Below, piece by piece: positions 1-11,600 of a stretch of 64,000 nt of DNA (position 1 is the first letter of the stretch; each line of letters opens with the position of its first letter). Below the pieces are notes generated by a model. The model did not search any database. It saw only the letters and a list, made by a program, of their open reading frames with translations, and was not told where the DNA came from. The stretch is from Lamellibrachia satsuma. Taxonomy: Eukaryota; Annelida; Polychaeta; Sabellida; Siboglinidae. Made by a program: the position numbers and the translations under genes. The stretch lies in assembly GCA_033239005.1 (NCBI GenBank), contig BSQZ01000006.1, forward strand, positions 37,501-101,500. The letters are read 5' to 3'.

Positions 1-231
1 GAAAGTGTCCACAAACAAGACATCGCATTAAGACCACGACATGAATCACCCGTTGTGAGTGCCAGAACTCCCAGTAAATTGGTCTTGGTGAGAGGTATCA
101 ACCAGACCCCTGAGCAGACGGTGCTCAGATTTTTCTTTCAGAGCAACGAAAGGTCAGGTGGTGGTCCCGTGGACAGCATTGATTACACACGATTCAAACA
201 CGAAGCAACAATCACATTCTGCAACATTGAA
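1..231 (+). CDS. Copy A exon: linker plus N-terminal half of an RRM
   Basis: The frame is open from base 1, so the exon begins at or before the window edge. It encodes a linker, then the first strand (LVLVRG), helix 1 and the loop SGGG typical of PARP10/PARP14 RRMs, ending in TFCNIE before a donor AG|GTAC at 231/232. The last base is a split codon (phase 1). The matching exon in copy C is 48485-48796, which shares the HEAT..TFCNIEG ending. The C-terminal half of this RRM must come from the next exon (1346-1612). RRMs in this family are proposed to bind nucleic acid or protein; no substrate can be read from the sequence. Confidence 0.8.
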
Positions 232-1345
232 GGTACAGTGTGTATTATGTAGTGTATGTTTCCTGTAATGAACACTCCACATTTGTACTATATTTGCACA
301 TTTCACATAACACAACCAACACCCTCGACTGTATGTAACAGTCATCTTAACAAGACAACACATGGCTTGACACTGTCAGTAGAAATGTAGAATGCCATTG
401 TTCATGTTCAACAGGGACATAAATATGACATATCTGCCAGAAGTGGCCACATATACAAATAGATGAGGGTGAAAAACAATTGCGTTCCACCCTCTTAAGA
501 TGACCCAGACTTTGTATAAGAATACGAATCCTGGTTCCCATTGATTGAGTTGTTTGTGCTATTTTAGGACCTTTTTTTCCTGTCCATGCAATAATGTATT
601 GTGTGTTAGAATATGCAGCAAGCAGAAGAAACACGTAGCAGCAACACGTATCACCTACTCTAGACGTGTCTTCTCTGTTAGACTATGTTATATACACAAT
701 AAAACAAAGAGCTTGGAGAAGTACATCGGCATTGGCTTCAGCTATACCATACTTATAACCGACTGCTTACTTAGGATTAAAGCGAAACAAAGGTCATGGT
801 TTTGGAGCTTATCATTGACAGCTTACCTAGGATTAAAGCGAAACAAAAGTCATGGTTTTGGGGCTTATCATTGACAGCTTACTTAGGATTAAAGCGTAAC
901 AAGAGTCATGGTTTTCGGGCTTATCATTGACTGCTTAAATTAAAGCGAAACAAAAGTCATGGTTTTAGGGCTTATCATAGACAGCTTACTTAGGATTTGG
1001 GGCTAGGCACAAAGAGATTAAACTAAAATCAAGAATATCGCGCCACAGGAATAGGTGTATACGAAATATATATCATATATTTTGATTACACATACTCGTT
1101 TACCCTGAAAGTGACCAACAAACATTTGACCCCAAAACACAAATTGATTAGCTGAATTAATGATTACATGGTAATGTTAATCACCATAACATAGTATGTT
1201 GGTTTCTTCACGCAAATACAAATAACAGAAAAATATTGTCTATATGTAAACACGTCTTTTCACAAAGGTATTCCTTCAAGGAGTAAATATAAATGGCTGA
1301 ATTCAAAGTTAAACTGACATGTAACAATTGGTTTGTTCCCATCAG
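232..1345. other. Intron of copy A without recognised coding sequence
   Basis: About 1.1 kb between two RRM exons. The only clear structure is the minisatellite at 764-1010. The last 300 bases match the intron on the other side of exon 43865-44131 of copy C. Copy C has two extra exons (47316-47426 and 45057-45296) and a LINE in the corresponding intron; no equivalent is visible here. Confidence 0.6.
764..1010. repeat. Minisatellite, 56-57 bp unit, about 4 copies
   Basis: The start GCTTACTTAGG recurs at 764, 821, 877, 933 (variant) and 984, each followed by ATTAAAGCGAAACAA and a TCATGGTTTT block. Units differ by a few substitutions and one short deletion. It lies in an intron of copy A and was not seen in the homologous intron of copy C. 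Confidence 0.9.
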
Positions 1346-1612
1346 GAGCCATCAACTTGATGAGTTCAGACAGGCTGCAACTGGACGGTGCACAACTAAC
1401 AGTCACCGCTCTCAGTGATGTCTACGCGGGACTTGATCGCGAGTCTTGCCGACCAAAAGCAGTCAAAGTGTCCGGAATTGGCAGTCATACATCGAAGGAT
1501 TTTATATCACTGTTCTTTGAGAATAGGCACAGATCTGGAGGTGGAGAAATTGACGACCTGGAGTATGATCATGAAGAAGGCTTAGCTATCATAACTTTCA
1601 CGGATGCAGAGT
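1346..1612 (+). CDS. Copy A exon: C-half of one RRM plus N-half of the next
   Basis: The acceptor is CCATCAG|GAGCC and the donor GAGT|GTAAGT. Length is 267 bp (89 codons), entering and leaving in phase 1. The first 25 residues (start GAINLMSS, then LQLDGAQLTV) form the last helix and strand of the RRM begun in the upstream exon. After a linker, AVKVSGIG opens a new RRM with FFENR, SGGG and a third strand AIITFTDAE. The homologous exon of copy C (43865-44131) has the same length but a TGA where this copy has CGA. No lesion is visible here. Confidence 0.85.
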
Positions 1613-1918
1613 GTAAGTTCAACTAACAAGATGTTGTATATATGAATTGATTTGGAACATGCAACATTAATAAGCTTATGGTACAACATTGACAAAGACG
1701 TTGTAGCTTTCATATTTGTTGAAATAAGCGATTGTCAGTTCACTGTTGTAGATAGCACAGTACTTGGTTATAGGTGACAATGAGCATGAGTGAGTAACCT
1801 CTGTCGCAATAACTGCGTAAAGGATTGTCTTGTAAGTAAAATGTGAAGTGGTCTTAGTAATCATAATGATACAATGCTCGTCCATACACAAATTGACACT
1901 TTCATCAATATCTTACAG

Positions 1919-2182
1919 GTGCCAGTCGGGTGGCTCAGAAGGAGTCACTGGTCATCGATAATGTAACAGTTCACATGCAATTGATGAGGCCACCAATGTG
2001 TATAACTGACGAACATGGCCCATTCGAAGATATGTTTCTACTATCGAGAGTATCACCAAAGTGTACAAGCGATGATGTGAAGACATTCTTCTCAACGCCA
2101 AACGTTTGCAGTGAAATTGAGCGAGTGATCTTTACTCAGCAACCAGGAGTTGTAATGCTACAGTTCAGCTACCCTTCCCCAG
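1919..2182 (+). CDS. Copy A exon: C-half RRM plus divergent N-half RRM
   Basis: The acceptor TTACAG|GTGCC at 1918/1919 and the donor CCAG|GTAAGC at 2182/2183 give 264 bp in phase 1-1. It starts with the RRM-closing segment GASRVAQKESLVI, then DMFLLSRVSPKCTSDDVKTF opens another, more divergent RRM in which the SGGG loop is replaced by NVCSEIE. The copy C exon at 43323-43589 is one codon longer and otherwise closely similar. No lesion is visible. Confidence 0.8.
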
Positions 2183-2299
2183 GTAAGCAACGTATTCTAG
2201 TGTAATTATGTTCCTAAATAATGCTAAATTAGGATATTATTTTTGGTGCGTTTTATATCGTATTGCTGTAACACCTATCCTCACTTTTAAATAAAACCG

Positions 2300-4985
2300 T
2301 TAATGAGGTTATTATGCATAATATTGTCATCTCTCTTTCTCTCTTGCAATCACTCGTTGTCGAGTATGATGAATCCGTGCATAGTGAAGATAATGATGGT
2401 GTCCAGATATGTCCGATGAGTGTGTCGGTGACTGAACAGGCTGATTCGCGATTTGCAGATCCTGCCGCACACATCACACACAGTAGTCGTCAAACGCACG
2501 CACGCACGCACGCACGCACGCAAACACACACACACACACACACACACATGTTTGCGTAGTAGTAGCGGTAGTAGTCGTCAATGTGACGTTGTTGAAATCA
2601 CGGTCCTTCCGCCGCTGCTGTTTTTCGGCTTCTTGTGCTATGGGGTTTAGTTCAAAACGATCCACGCCGGTTTGTAGATGAATCTCCATCGTACACGGTT
2701 TTCACAATCAGTTTCCCAGGCGGTCATATCTATGTTGCATTTTTTCATGTTTGTTTTCATTTGGTCTTTGTACCGTTTCTGTTGCCCCCCCAGTAGCACG
2801 TTTGCCAGTGGTAAGTTGGCCATAAAGTAATTGCTTTGGAACACTTGTGTCTGGCATGCGCTTGACATGCCCAGCCCAACATAGCTGATTTTTAACCAGG
2901 CGGGCCTCAATGCTGGTGGTGCATGCCTGTTCAAGAATGCTAGCATTGGTTGTTCGGTCTTGCCAACAGACATCCAGTATAGCTCTGAGTGTGCGCTGTT
3001 GAAATTGTTCAAGAGCTTTGATGTGGCGGCGGTACGTTACCCATGTTTCGCTGCTATACAGAAGTGTGGGTTACACCACAGCTTTGTTTACCAGGATCTT
3101 AGTAGATGTCCTAAGCCAACGTTCAGCGAAGACGCGGCTTTTTAGCATTCCGTAGGAAAAACAGGCACATTTTATTCTGTACTGAATTTCCGCATCGATG
3201 TTTGCTGAACAGGAAAGGTTGCTTCGTAAGTACGCGAAATGGTCAACATTACCAAGAGTAGTGCCTTCTACTATGATACTGTTTGGTGGTAGTGTTGTAG
3301 CTGATGATTGTGCCGGCTGATGTAGAATTTTTTCTTTGTTGCATTGACTGAGAGTCCGAAGAGCCTATATGCATCTACAAGGGCATTAAATGTGTTCTGG
3401 AGATCTAGTTCTGAGTGAGCGACAACTGCACTGTCGTCTGCGTACTGAATATCAACAATGGTTACTGTTTTCATTTTTGATTTAGCCCCGAGACGGCTTA
3501 GCTTGAACACGCCACCATCGGTACGATATGTGATATCCCCACCCTTAGCTAGATCGATCTTCGCAACCAGAAATATAGACAAGAGTGTGGGTGCAATTAC
3601 ACAGCTTTGTTTCACACCAGTGTTTATGTTACCATCATGCAATACATATCCTTTCATATTCTTGTGTAGCTGTCGAGTAACAAAGACAAATTTAGGAGGA
3701 CATCCAAGACGGGCAAGGCAGCCCCATAAAACGTCTCTGTTTACAGAGTCAAATGCCTTAGTTAGATCAATAAAGGCAAATTATACGTCACGTCTTTCTT
3801 CATGACATTTTTCCTGCACTTGATGAGCAGCAAAAATCATGTCTGCTATGCCACGTGTGGGTCGGAAACCGCATTGTGTTTCAGGTAAGATGCTCTCCGA
3901 TAGTGGTTGTAGTCGTTTGAGCAGGACTTTGGCGAGAATCTGTCTGGCAACTGATAGTAGGGAGATCCCACGGAAGTTGCCACAGTCAGCCCTGTTACCC
4001 TTCTTAAAGATGGTGACGATCATGGCATCATTTAAATCCTGTGGTATTTCCTCAATATTCCAGATCTTCAGAAAGATTTGATGTAGGTGGTGGATTAAGA
4101 TTTCTCCTCCATGCTTGTATATTTCACTGGGAATGCCGTCACTACTGGAGGCCTTGTTATTCGTCATTTGGACAATGGCTTTGCGCACCTGTTCAATAAA
4201 TGGCAGCTCGCCTAGTTCTGTCCTAATCGGTGTCACGATTGAGTAATTCAGAGAAATGTTCTTGCCAACGATTTAGGATGCCTTCCTTTTCCTTGACAAG
4301 AATGGAACCATCTTTTGAGCGCAGAGCACGGTATGTCTGCGCATAGATCGATAGATGGCTCTATCTATATATCAGCTGTATTGTCCAATGGTTGGGCGAA
4401 GGCCTCAGCATGTTGTTTCTACGTTTGCCTATCTTGCGCTGTTCTCTGTCAGGTGGTTTAATTCCAATACTCATCCAAGTCGTCTCTCCATCGTTTTGCT
4501 GGTCTTCCTCGTAGTCTCTTCCTTCCGTACGGTCTCCAGGTGGTAATGCGCTTTGTTAATCTGTTGTATTTGAATCGGCTGATGTGTCTTGCCTAAGACC
4601 ACTTCATTCTTCTGGTTGTTTTTATCACATCTGTGACTCCAGTCTTTGCTCTCACTCAGGTCTTTTTGTCATGGTATGTTATATTAAGCATACTCCTCTC
4701 CATTTTTTAGATGGCTCTGGTGGCTGTGAAATCAGGCGTCTTGTGGTTGTCGGCGAACTCCTGTATTTCTGCGGCCTTTGCTCTCCACCATTGGTTCTTG
4801 ATGTTATAATTTTTCCCTGTACGTCGGCATGCAGGCGTTGGTGTTTCGTATGTGTGTGGCAGTTTTGGTGGTTTTGACAATCCATAAAGGCAGCTCGTCT
4901 CTTGTCTATCAGATCTTTGATTGTTGTGTCATTGTTGGTGGTGGTTTTCAAACCACGTTTTTTCTGGCTGAACATTGTCAGGCCT
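2300..4985 (-). mobile_element. LINE fragment (reverse transcriptase, 5'-truncated) in copy A intron
   Basis: On the - strand, fragments at 4236-3781 and 3657-3271 encode a reverse transcriptase: fingers region with IYKHGG, FKKGNRADCGNFRGIS, CGFRPTRG, then QYADDSAVVAH, the catalytic YADD box. The C-terminal part lies near 3012-2647. Several stops and frame changes show it is dead. The endonuclease is missing. The same element sits in the same intron and orientation relative to the gene in copy C (40785-43235), with matching flanks on both sides, so the insertion predates the A/C duplication. Clade not settled. Confidence 0.85.
2493..2548. repeat. (CGCA)n then (CA)n microsatellite
   Basis: About seven CGCA units followed by about a dozen CA units, within the 3' part of the intronic LINE. 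The homologous LINE in copy C lacks it, so it expanded after the duplication. Confidence 0.95.
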
Positions 4986-5230
4986 GTTAATTGCAAAGTT
5001 ATAGTATAGCAGTGATGAGAGAGATGATTACTTGGTAACCAAAACATAGATACATCAGGGTTACCATGCCAAACGTATCCAAACAACTTGCGTCTGAATT
5101 TGGAAGACACCAATGGAGATGTACGGTGAACAACTTTCATAGGACCCGTCCTCCCGATGACTATATGACTAATATTCGTATAAACGGAGTGGTGTTTCAA
5201 GTTGATAAGGGTGAATTCCATATGTTGTAG

Positions 5231-5464
5231 ACTTCTACTCTCTGCAGGAGTTGTGTGTGACAAAGCCAATGCGGGGAACAATGATAATTGTGCAGAGGGT
5301 GCCAGAGACACGACAAATTCAAGTTCACAACATTGGCGGTTTGACTGACGATAAGCTTGGATTGTACTTTGAGAACAAAAAACGCTCTGGAGGAGGCAAC
5401 GTGACTCGTATACACGTATACCACGAACAAGATTACGCACTTGTGGAAGTAGCGGACAACGCCA
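5231..5464 (+). CDS. Copy A exon: C-half RRM plus canonical N-half RRM
   Basis: The acceptor TTGTAG|ACTTC is preferred over the CTGCAG 16 bases later, because copy C lacks the latter AG and keeps the former. The donor is CCA|GTAAGT. Length is 234 bp, phase 1-1. It begins with the RRM-closing segment (SLQELCVTKPMRGTM), then IQVHNIGG opens the next RRM with LYFENKKRSGGGNV, a very typical PARP14-family helix and loop, and ends in ALVEVADNA. The partner in copy C is 40340-40573, same length. No lesion is visible. Confidence 0.88.
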
Positions 5465-5542
5465 GTAAGTTTAAGTAATCATAAAGAGTAACGGAGATGT
5501 AATTATGCCGTTATTCGTCCAATTTTGTACCAGCATATATTG

Positions 5543-5699
5543 CAGTGGCGTATCTAGGATCTCGCAAAGGGGGAGGCCAAAGGGGGGCCAAGCCTTGTCA
5601 CCCATGCTATCATGAAGCGGCGCAATAAAAATAAATACAGGGAAAAATAAGCCAAAAGGAGGGTCATGAGCCAATGACCTCCCCCTAAATATGCGACTG
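5543..5699 (+). mobile_element. hAT-type MITE, 157 bp, with 8-bp target duplication
   Basis: The ends are inverted repeats (CAGTGGCGTATCTAGG at the left; the right end, read in reverse, CAGTCGCATATTTAGG). They are flanked on both sides by the same 8 bases ATATATTG (5535-5542 and 5700-5707). An 8-bp duplication with CAG-starting ends is the hallmark of hAT elements. It has no coding capacity. The same insertion is found in copy C at 40117-40261, with decayed flanks. Confidence 0.85.
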
Positions 5700-5917
5700 A
5701 TATATTGTATTCGTGGAATGTCATCCACAACTATCTAGCCATGTATACCATGTATGTTATGTTCTGTTTCTAAATAATGCCTTATATTCTAAGTTCTTAC
5801 TGATGTCATATTTCATTCCATTACGCTGATGTGTCTCTGTTTGGTAACTGACAGGACGTTTTTGTTGTTTGTTATCAAATGACGTTTTATCTCACATTCA
5901 ACGGTTCATTGTTGCAG

Positions 5918-7651
5918 CTGTTAGAAATATCCTTGCCGTACAGAACCACACTTTTGGAAATCAACCCCTGCATGTAACAGCTTTCTACGACAGTGTGGGA
6001 CTGATTCCTCCTCACCACGACACGATGATGCCAGGTGGATGGATTCCGGAGAATGTAACAGTCACTGGGTTGAATGCACATTTGCTGAATTTCATTTCAA
6101 AGTCACATATTTGTCAGCAACTGGTAAAGGACAAGATGACTGATGTTGCCGCCGCTGTTGAATGGGACTCCTACAGTGACACATCAAGAAGTATTGAGTT
6201 GACGTGCACAATTACCCACAACATGAAGAATGCACAACAACGAGCGAAGACATGGAGCCAGGATGCACCGAAGATCTTCCTGGATGTCCTGGATAGAGAA
6301 TATGCATCCGAGGATATTGACACTCTGCAGGAAGTTTGGGGGAGGTTTGCAGAACGCATCGGCTACGTGGATGATCTTGATCCAAGCAACATCCATGTTG
6401 ATGTAGATCAAAATGCATGCGTGGTGCATGTCACGGGTGGAAGAACTGAAGTTGAAGATGTGTGTTCCCGCCTCAAGCGTGACCACTCACATGTCCAAGA
6501 GGAAATGGCCAGGGCAGCAACAATTGTCACTGAGGTGAAGTCTGGCTTGAAGTTGCACTGTCTACAAATGTTGAATGCAAAGGATTTCAGGTCAGAGCAG
6601 GAGAACAAGTTCCAAGACATGAACGTTGTTATTGATATGAAATCACAAATTCACTGGAATTCCAAGTGACGTTGAGTCAGCCAAGTTAGCGATGTATGAC
6701 ATCTTAAATGCTATAAGAGAGAAGTCGATAGCTATGTCCGGGTTACTGATCGGCCTCATCAATGGCACAACGATGAAGAAATACTTTGTGCAGCAGTTCA
6801 AGACCAAACACATATGTGCTGTGTTTGACAAAACGTGGAAAGCAAGACACTCACGGTATATGCCCTCAGTGCCCAAGACCTCAGTGTTGCCGTTGAAACG
6901 ATCAAGATTGAAGCCGGTGAAAGCACATTGCCTGCTGACTTAGCCAATATGTATGCCAGAGATAAATGGAGGGAATTGGTGACTAAGCTCCATTCGAAGA
7001 ACAATGGATTACTCGCAGTCGTGGAGAATGAGGATAGTGTCACTGTGGCGGGAGCAATGAAGCCACGTGAAGAAGCACTTAAGGAAGTTCAAGATTTTCT
7101 AGCAGACAACGCTAAGACAGAGACATTTGTTGACCTGGAGTATGGCGTTGCATACTATATGGGCAACTACATGAAGGAAGAACTCAACAAAGTGATGAAT
7201 GCTAACCCAAAAGTCACCGTTGCAATGAAGACGGATCGACCTTGTGGCTTTGTTGTGACAGCATATGGCGATAGGCACCAGCAAGCCATACAACAAGTAC
7301 AGACAATGGCAAAGCATGTCAAAACCGATCAGCTCGTGATAGACAAGCCAGGCGTGCCAAAGTTCCTGGAGAGTCTAACCGGAAAACATTCCCTTAAACA
7401 ACTTGAAAGCGACCACAAGGTTGTGATTGTCGATACTGGGAAGTTGTCTCAGCGAGCCGCAGAAGGAGGCAGATCTATGCGTGGGAGTGGAGGGGGACGC
7501 CTCGTCGGGTCGAGGGTGGATCTACCTGGCGGTGTCTCGGTGGAAGTGGTTCAAGGCGATCTGACAATGTTCCGTGCAGATGCAATCGTCAACGCTGCCA
7601 ATGGACGACTTGATCATTGCGGAGGACTGGCAAAAGCGATTGCTGATGCAG
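5918..7651 (+). CDS. Copy A large exon: end of last RRM, KH-like region, first half of macrodomain 1
   Basis: The acceptor is GTTGCAG|CTGTT and the donor GCAG|GTATTT, 1734 bp, phase 1-1. It opens with the closing half of the last RRM (VRNILAV...LHVTAFYD). About 400 residues of KH-like sequence follow, as in PARP14, with repeated units containing EDVCSRLKRD and EEALKEVQDFL. It ends in macrodomain 1: VDLPGGVSVEVVQGDLT, ADAIVNAAN and DHCGGLAKAI, the strand and loop that contact ADP-ribose. Relative to copies B and C, 8 bases are missing near 6637 (giving a stop at 6667-6669) and one base near 6830 restores the frame. The peptide between them is conserved in the shifted frame, so the damage is recent or partly a sequencing artefact. 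Confidence 0.85.
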
Positions 7652-8172
7652 GTATTTTCTACATATATAACGAAGAAAATGTAGCGCATTTGAATATCAC
7701 AAACAGCTAACATAACTAAATAGGATTCTAATTTAATAAAACAGATTGAGTGTTTCTTATGAAATATATGAAAATGTATATTTGTCACGTCTCACACACA
7801 TTGTATCGAGTGGAGAGTAGGTATGGAACTTGCCTTTAACGAGAGAGAGAAAAAAATGTTGAACTTCAAATGGCATGTTTGCCTAATGCTTTTGATGGTT
7901 TCGACAAATTCTTGTCATAACCAGAACCATTTATCGTGAAGACAAGTATTAAATTTACGTAACTTTATATGCCATGCAGCACCTCAAACAAAGACCACTG
8001 TCTCTTGAGACATAAGTCAGCCACACAGATACTGAGGGATTTGTCATGTTTGAGAAAATAATTGCCAATATACAACATGTGGAATTAATGTCATTATAAT
8101 AACGATTTTTGCAGTCACGTTGGTATGCAAACAGGCAATGGCTTACCACTGAAATGTGTACTGTTGATGCAG
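7652..8172. other. Intron splitting macrodomain 1
   Basis: 520-bp intron, GT...AG, with acceptor GATGCAG|GAGGG. No element was recognised. It is alignable to the corresponding introns at 19187-19695 and 37664-38172. Confidence 0.6.
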
Positions 8173-8631
8173 GAGGGCCTGATATTCAGCGGGAGTGTCG
8201 AGACTATGTACAGCAAAATGGCGTGCTTACAGCCGGCCAGGTGTATGTATCCACACCAGGTCAACTTCCAGGCAAGAAGGTGATCCACGCAGTTGGTCCA
8301 AGGTGGCATGGCGGACAAAGTAACGAGGAGAACGACCTCTATGAAGCCATCTTTGAAAGCATGCAGGCAGCCAGAAAAGTCTGGCCTGTCTTCGGTTGCG
8401 TTTCCCGCATTGAGTTGTGGCATCTTCCACTACCCACTTGATAAAGCCACCAAGACCATTGTCTCTGCTCTGAAAGATTTCCTAGAAGACAAACAACACA
8501 GGTGTGTGAAGAAGGTGTCACTGTTGATCGGTCGGAAAACATAGTCAGAGAATTAAGCAACAGTCTTGACGTCGTGTTAGGTGGAGATGTGACATCTTCT
8601 CGACGTGGACAAGACAGTTCACACAAGAAAG
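8173..8631 (+). CDS. Copy A exon: second half of macrodomain 1
   Basis: Continues the macrodomain: GPDIQRECRDYV, a linker, KKVIHAVGPRW, then LSSVAFPALSCGIFHYP (the second ADP-ribose loop region, normally GxxG-like) and KATKTIVSALKDFLED. Length is 459 bp, phase 1-1. An extra base near 8381 (before SGLSSV) and a missing base near 8523 put the middle third in another frame with an early stop at 8439-8441. The donor is AAAG|GCAAGT, a strong match to the GC-AG intron class, and it is the same in the other two copies. A LINE begins about ten bases after the donor. Confidence 0.8.
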
Positions 8632-8639
8632 GCAAGTAA

Positions 8640-11600
8640 AACGAAAAATTTTTGTATGTTGTTTGGCAATGAATTATTAAATGCCTTATACATAATTTCA
8701 GCAGTTTTTAGTTTCACCATATCTGGCAATTTTAGAATGTGGAGATCATAAAATAGGCTAGATGTGTGGTCCAACCTGTGAGCGCCACAAATTAATCTTC
8801 TAACCTTTTTCTGCAACAAGACTAAGCATTTTAAGTTTGCTGCATATGTATTTCCCCTATTTCAGCACAATACATAATGTAAGGCGAAAAGAGAAAATAA
8901 CATAAAATACGCATTCCACGTGTGTCAATTAAGAAATTAGGTTTGTACATACCCGCACAACACTTTGAAAGTTTAGATTTAAAGACAGAAATGTGATGTT
9001 TCCATGTTAATTTGTCATCAATCAATGTACTTAAAAATGTAGTCGCTTTAACTCTATTAATTGTGACCTTGTTTATTTTTATATAGAGAGAGGTTTTCAA
9101 TGCGCAATTTCCAAAAATCGTGTAATTTGTTTTTGCTATGTTTAATGATAATCTATTCACTGAAAACAACACATTGAACTTTTCCAACTCAGTATTTGTC
9201 TGCCGGATAAGTTCACTGACGTCATTATTACAATAGAACACGTTCGTGTCGTCTGCAAATAAAATAAACTTAAACAGTTTTAAAGCATTGAAAATGTCAT
9301 TTTTATACATTATAAATAATTTCGATCCTAATATGGAACCTTGTGGTACACAACAACACACCCTAAGTACCTCAGAATCACAATTTTTATACTGAACAAA
9401 CTGTGATCTATTGTCTAAATAACTCACAATCCACTTATGTGCTATACCACGAACACCATAGAAATAATTTTTTTTGGCCAGTACATGATCAACTGTATCG
9501 AATGTTTTCTTGATATCTATAAATACACCAATAACATATTTATTATTGTCTAGACAATTAGTAATTTCTTCAACCAATTCGAAAATAGCATGAGAGGTTG
9601 ACATATTAGATCTAAACCCATACTGGCTTGGGCACAGTAAAGCATACCTATTTAGAAAATTGTCCAATCTAGCATTATATAGTCTCTCCAGAATTTTAGG
9701 AATTGCGGTAGTAAAGAGATAGGTATATAATTTGTGAATACACACTTATCCCCAGCCTTAAATACTGGAATAACTTTGGCAATTTTCATTTGGTTGGAGA
9801 ACACAGCTGTTTGGAAAGATACATTGCATGTATGATTTAAGGGTTTTGCAATATCAGTAATAATTGTTTTGACCATGCTCATAGTAATATAAGTAAAATC
9901 CGTTAATTCGTTGTTTTTAAATTGTTGTACAGTTCTAATAATTCCTTGCACATCAACCAGACTTAGAAGCATACTCCCATTACATCCTTCCCTCAAATAA
10001 TCATAAATAGACACATCCTTGTCAGGTGAAGAAATGTTATGGTCGTTGCTAAGATAAAGTCAACATTTGTAAAATAATTGTTGAATCCGTTTGCAATAGC
10101 CTTATTTTCTGATATTCGTTTGTTGTTACTCACAAAAGAAGTAGGGTATTCTGGTGCGTTGAACTGTTTGTTGATGATAGTCTTTAGTATTTTCCAGGTG
10201 CCCTTTACATTATTTTTCTGCTTCTCTAGCACTAGCTGTAGTAGGTTTTCTCAGAGCAACTTAATACAGATGTCAGTTTGTTTTCATATGTTTTGTATTT
10301 TAGTTCCGCTTCAGAAGATTGAGATATAATAAATGCTTTGTACAGCCTCTTTTTCTTTGCACAAACACGTTTTAGTACATTTGTGAACCATGGCTTTTGT
10401 TGGGGCAACTTTTCTTCAGCCTTGTTTTCACCGGGCAATATTTATTAAACAAACGTATAAATATTTGCAGGAACGTATCATAGGCATGATTTACATCATT
10501 AGTATTTAGAACATCATCCCAGGCTTGAAAATTTAGCTCTTTTCTAAACGAAGCTAATCTATCTTCATTTATTATTCTAACACGATTAACCTCTTTTTTA
10601 ACATTTCTATTTATTTTATATTCACATATTGCAAAGATTGGTAAGTGATCACTAACGTCATTAATTAAAATACCAGAAGTAAGGTGATGTTGGAGTTCAT
10701 TAGTAAAAATATTATCGATTAGCATAGCTGAGTTATCTGTGATTCTGGTGGGCTTATCAATTAAAGGGTAAAGATCCAAACTGTACATCATATCAAGGAC
10801 ATGCTTGGTATTGCTATGATTGTCATGCTTTTATAAATCTATATTGAGATCACCACATGCAAATATTGTTTTGGCCGATTTGGCGCCCCGTAAAATGCTT
10901 TCTAGTTTCTCACAAAATCTTTCTAAGTTTGATACTGGTGTTCTATAGACACAGTTGATAATAACATTCCAGTAACTCTTCATGGATAATTCCACTGAAA
11001 CGCATTCAAAGATATGTTCTACTGTCATTGATATGGTTTCAAGTAATTTGCAAGACAGCTCTTTACTTGTGTATATTGCAACACCACCACCTCTTCGATC
11101 ACCCCTAGTAATGTGATAACCATTGTAATTGTTTACATTATAGTCATTGATTAGGTCTAGTTCAGCCCATGGCGATGATATCAAATTGCAGATCAAGCTC
11201 TGCGAGGTAGTCTTTAATTTTTTTAAGGATCTTTAAGACTTCTAGCATTAAAGTGTACGAATGACGAACCCTTCGCTTTACTAATCTTGTTTTTGAAACT
11301 GCATGTCAGTGTAACATTAACATTTTGATGCAAATTCTTTGTTGTAGAAATTGTTGACTGGGTCAGTGTCATTTTCGAAACCAAAAGTTTTGTCATCAGA
11401 ATACTTCAACAAGTTCACATTAAAGTGGCAACATTTATCAACTACTATTAATATAAAAAATATACAATAATAAACAATGTTTTCTACGAATTAACAAATA
11501 TTGGTGCTGAGTTAGTTTCGCACAAGTTTTGTGGAGACTTGTTTTACATAGTTCACATTTAACTACATGATTATTCAAGTTCCGATTACATACAGGACAC

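Noticed and set aside
4679..5440. 253-codon frame on the - strand
   Set aside because: It spans LINE 5' remnants and the antisense of an RRM exon; no coherent domain.
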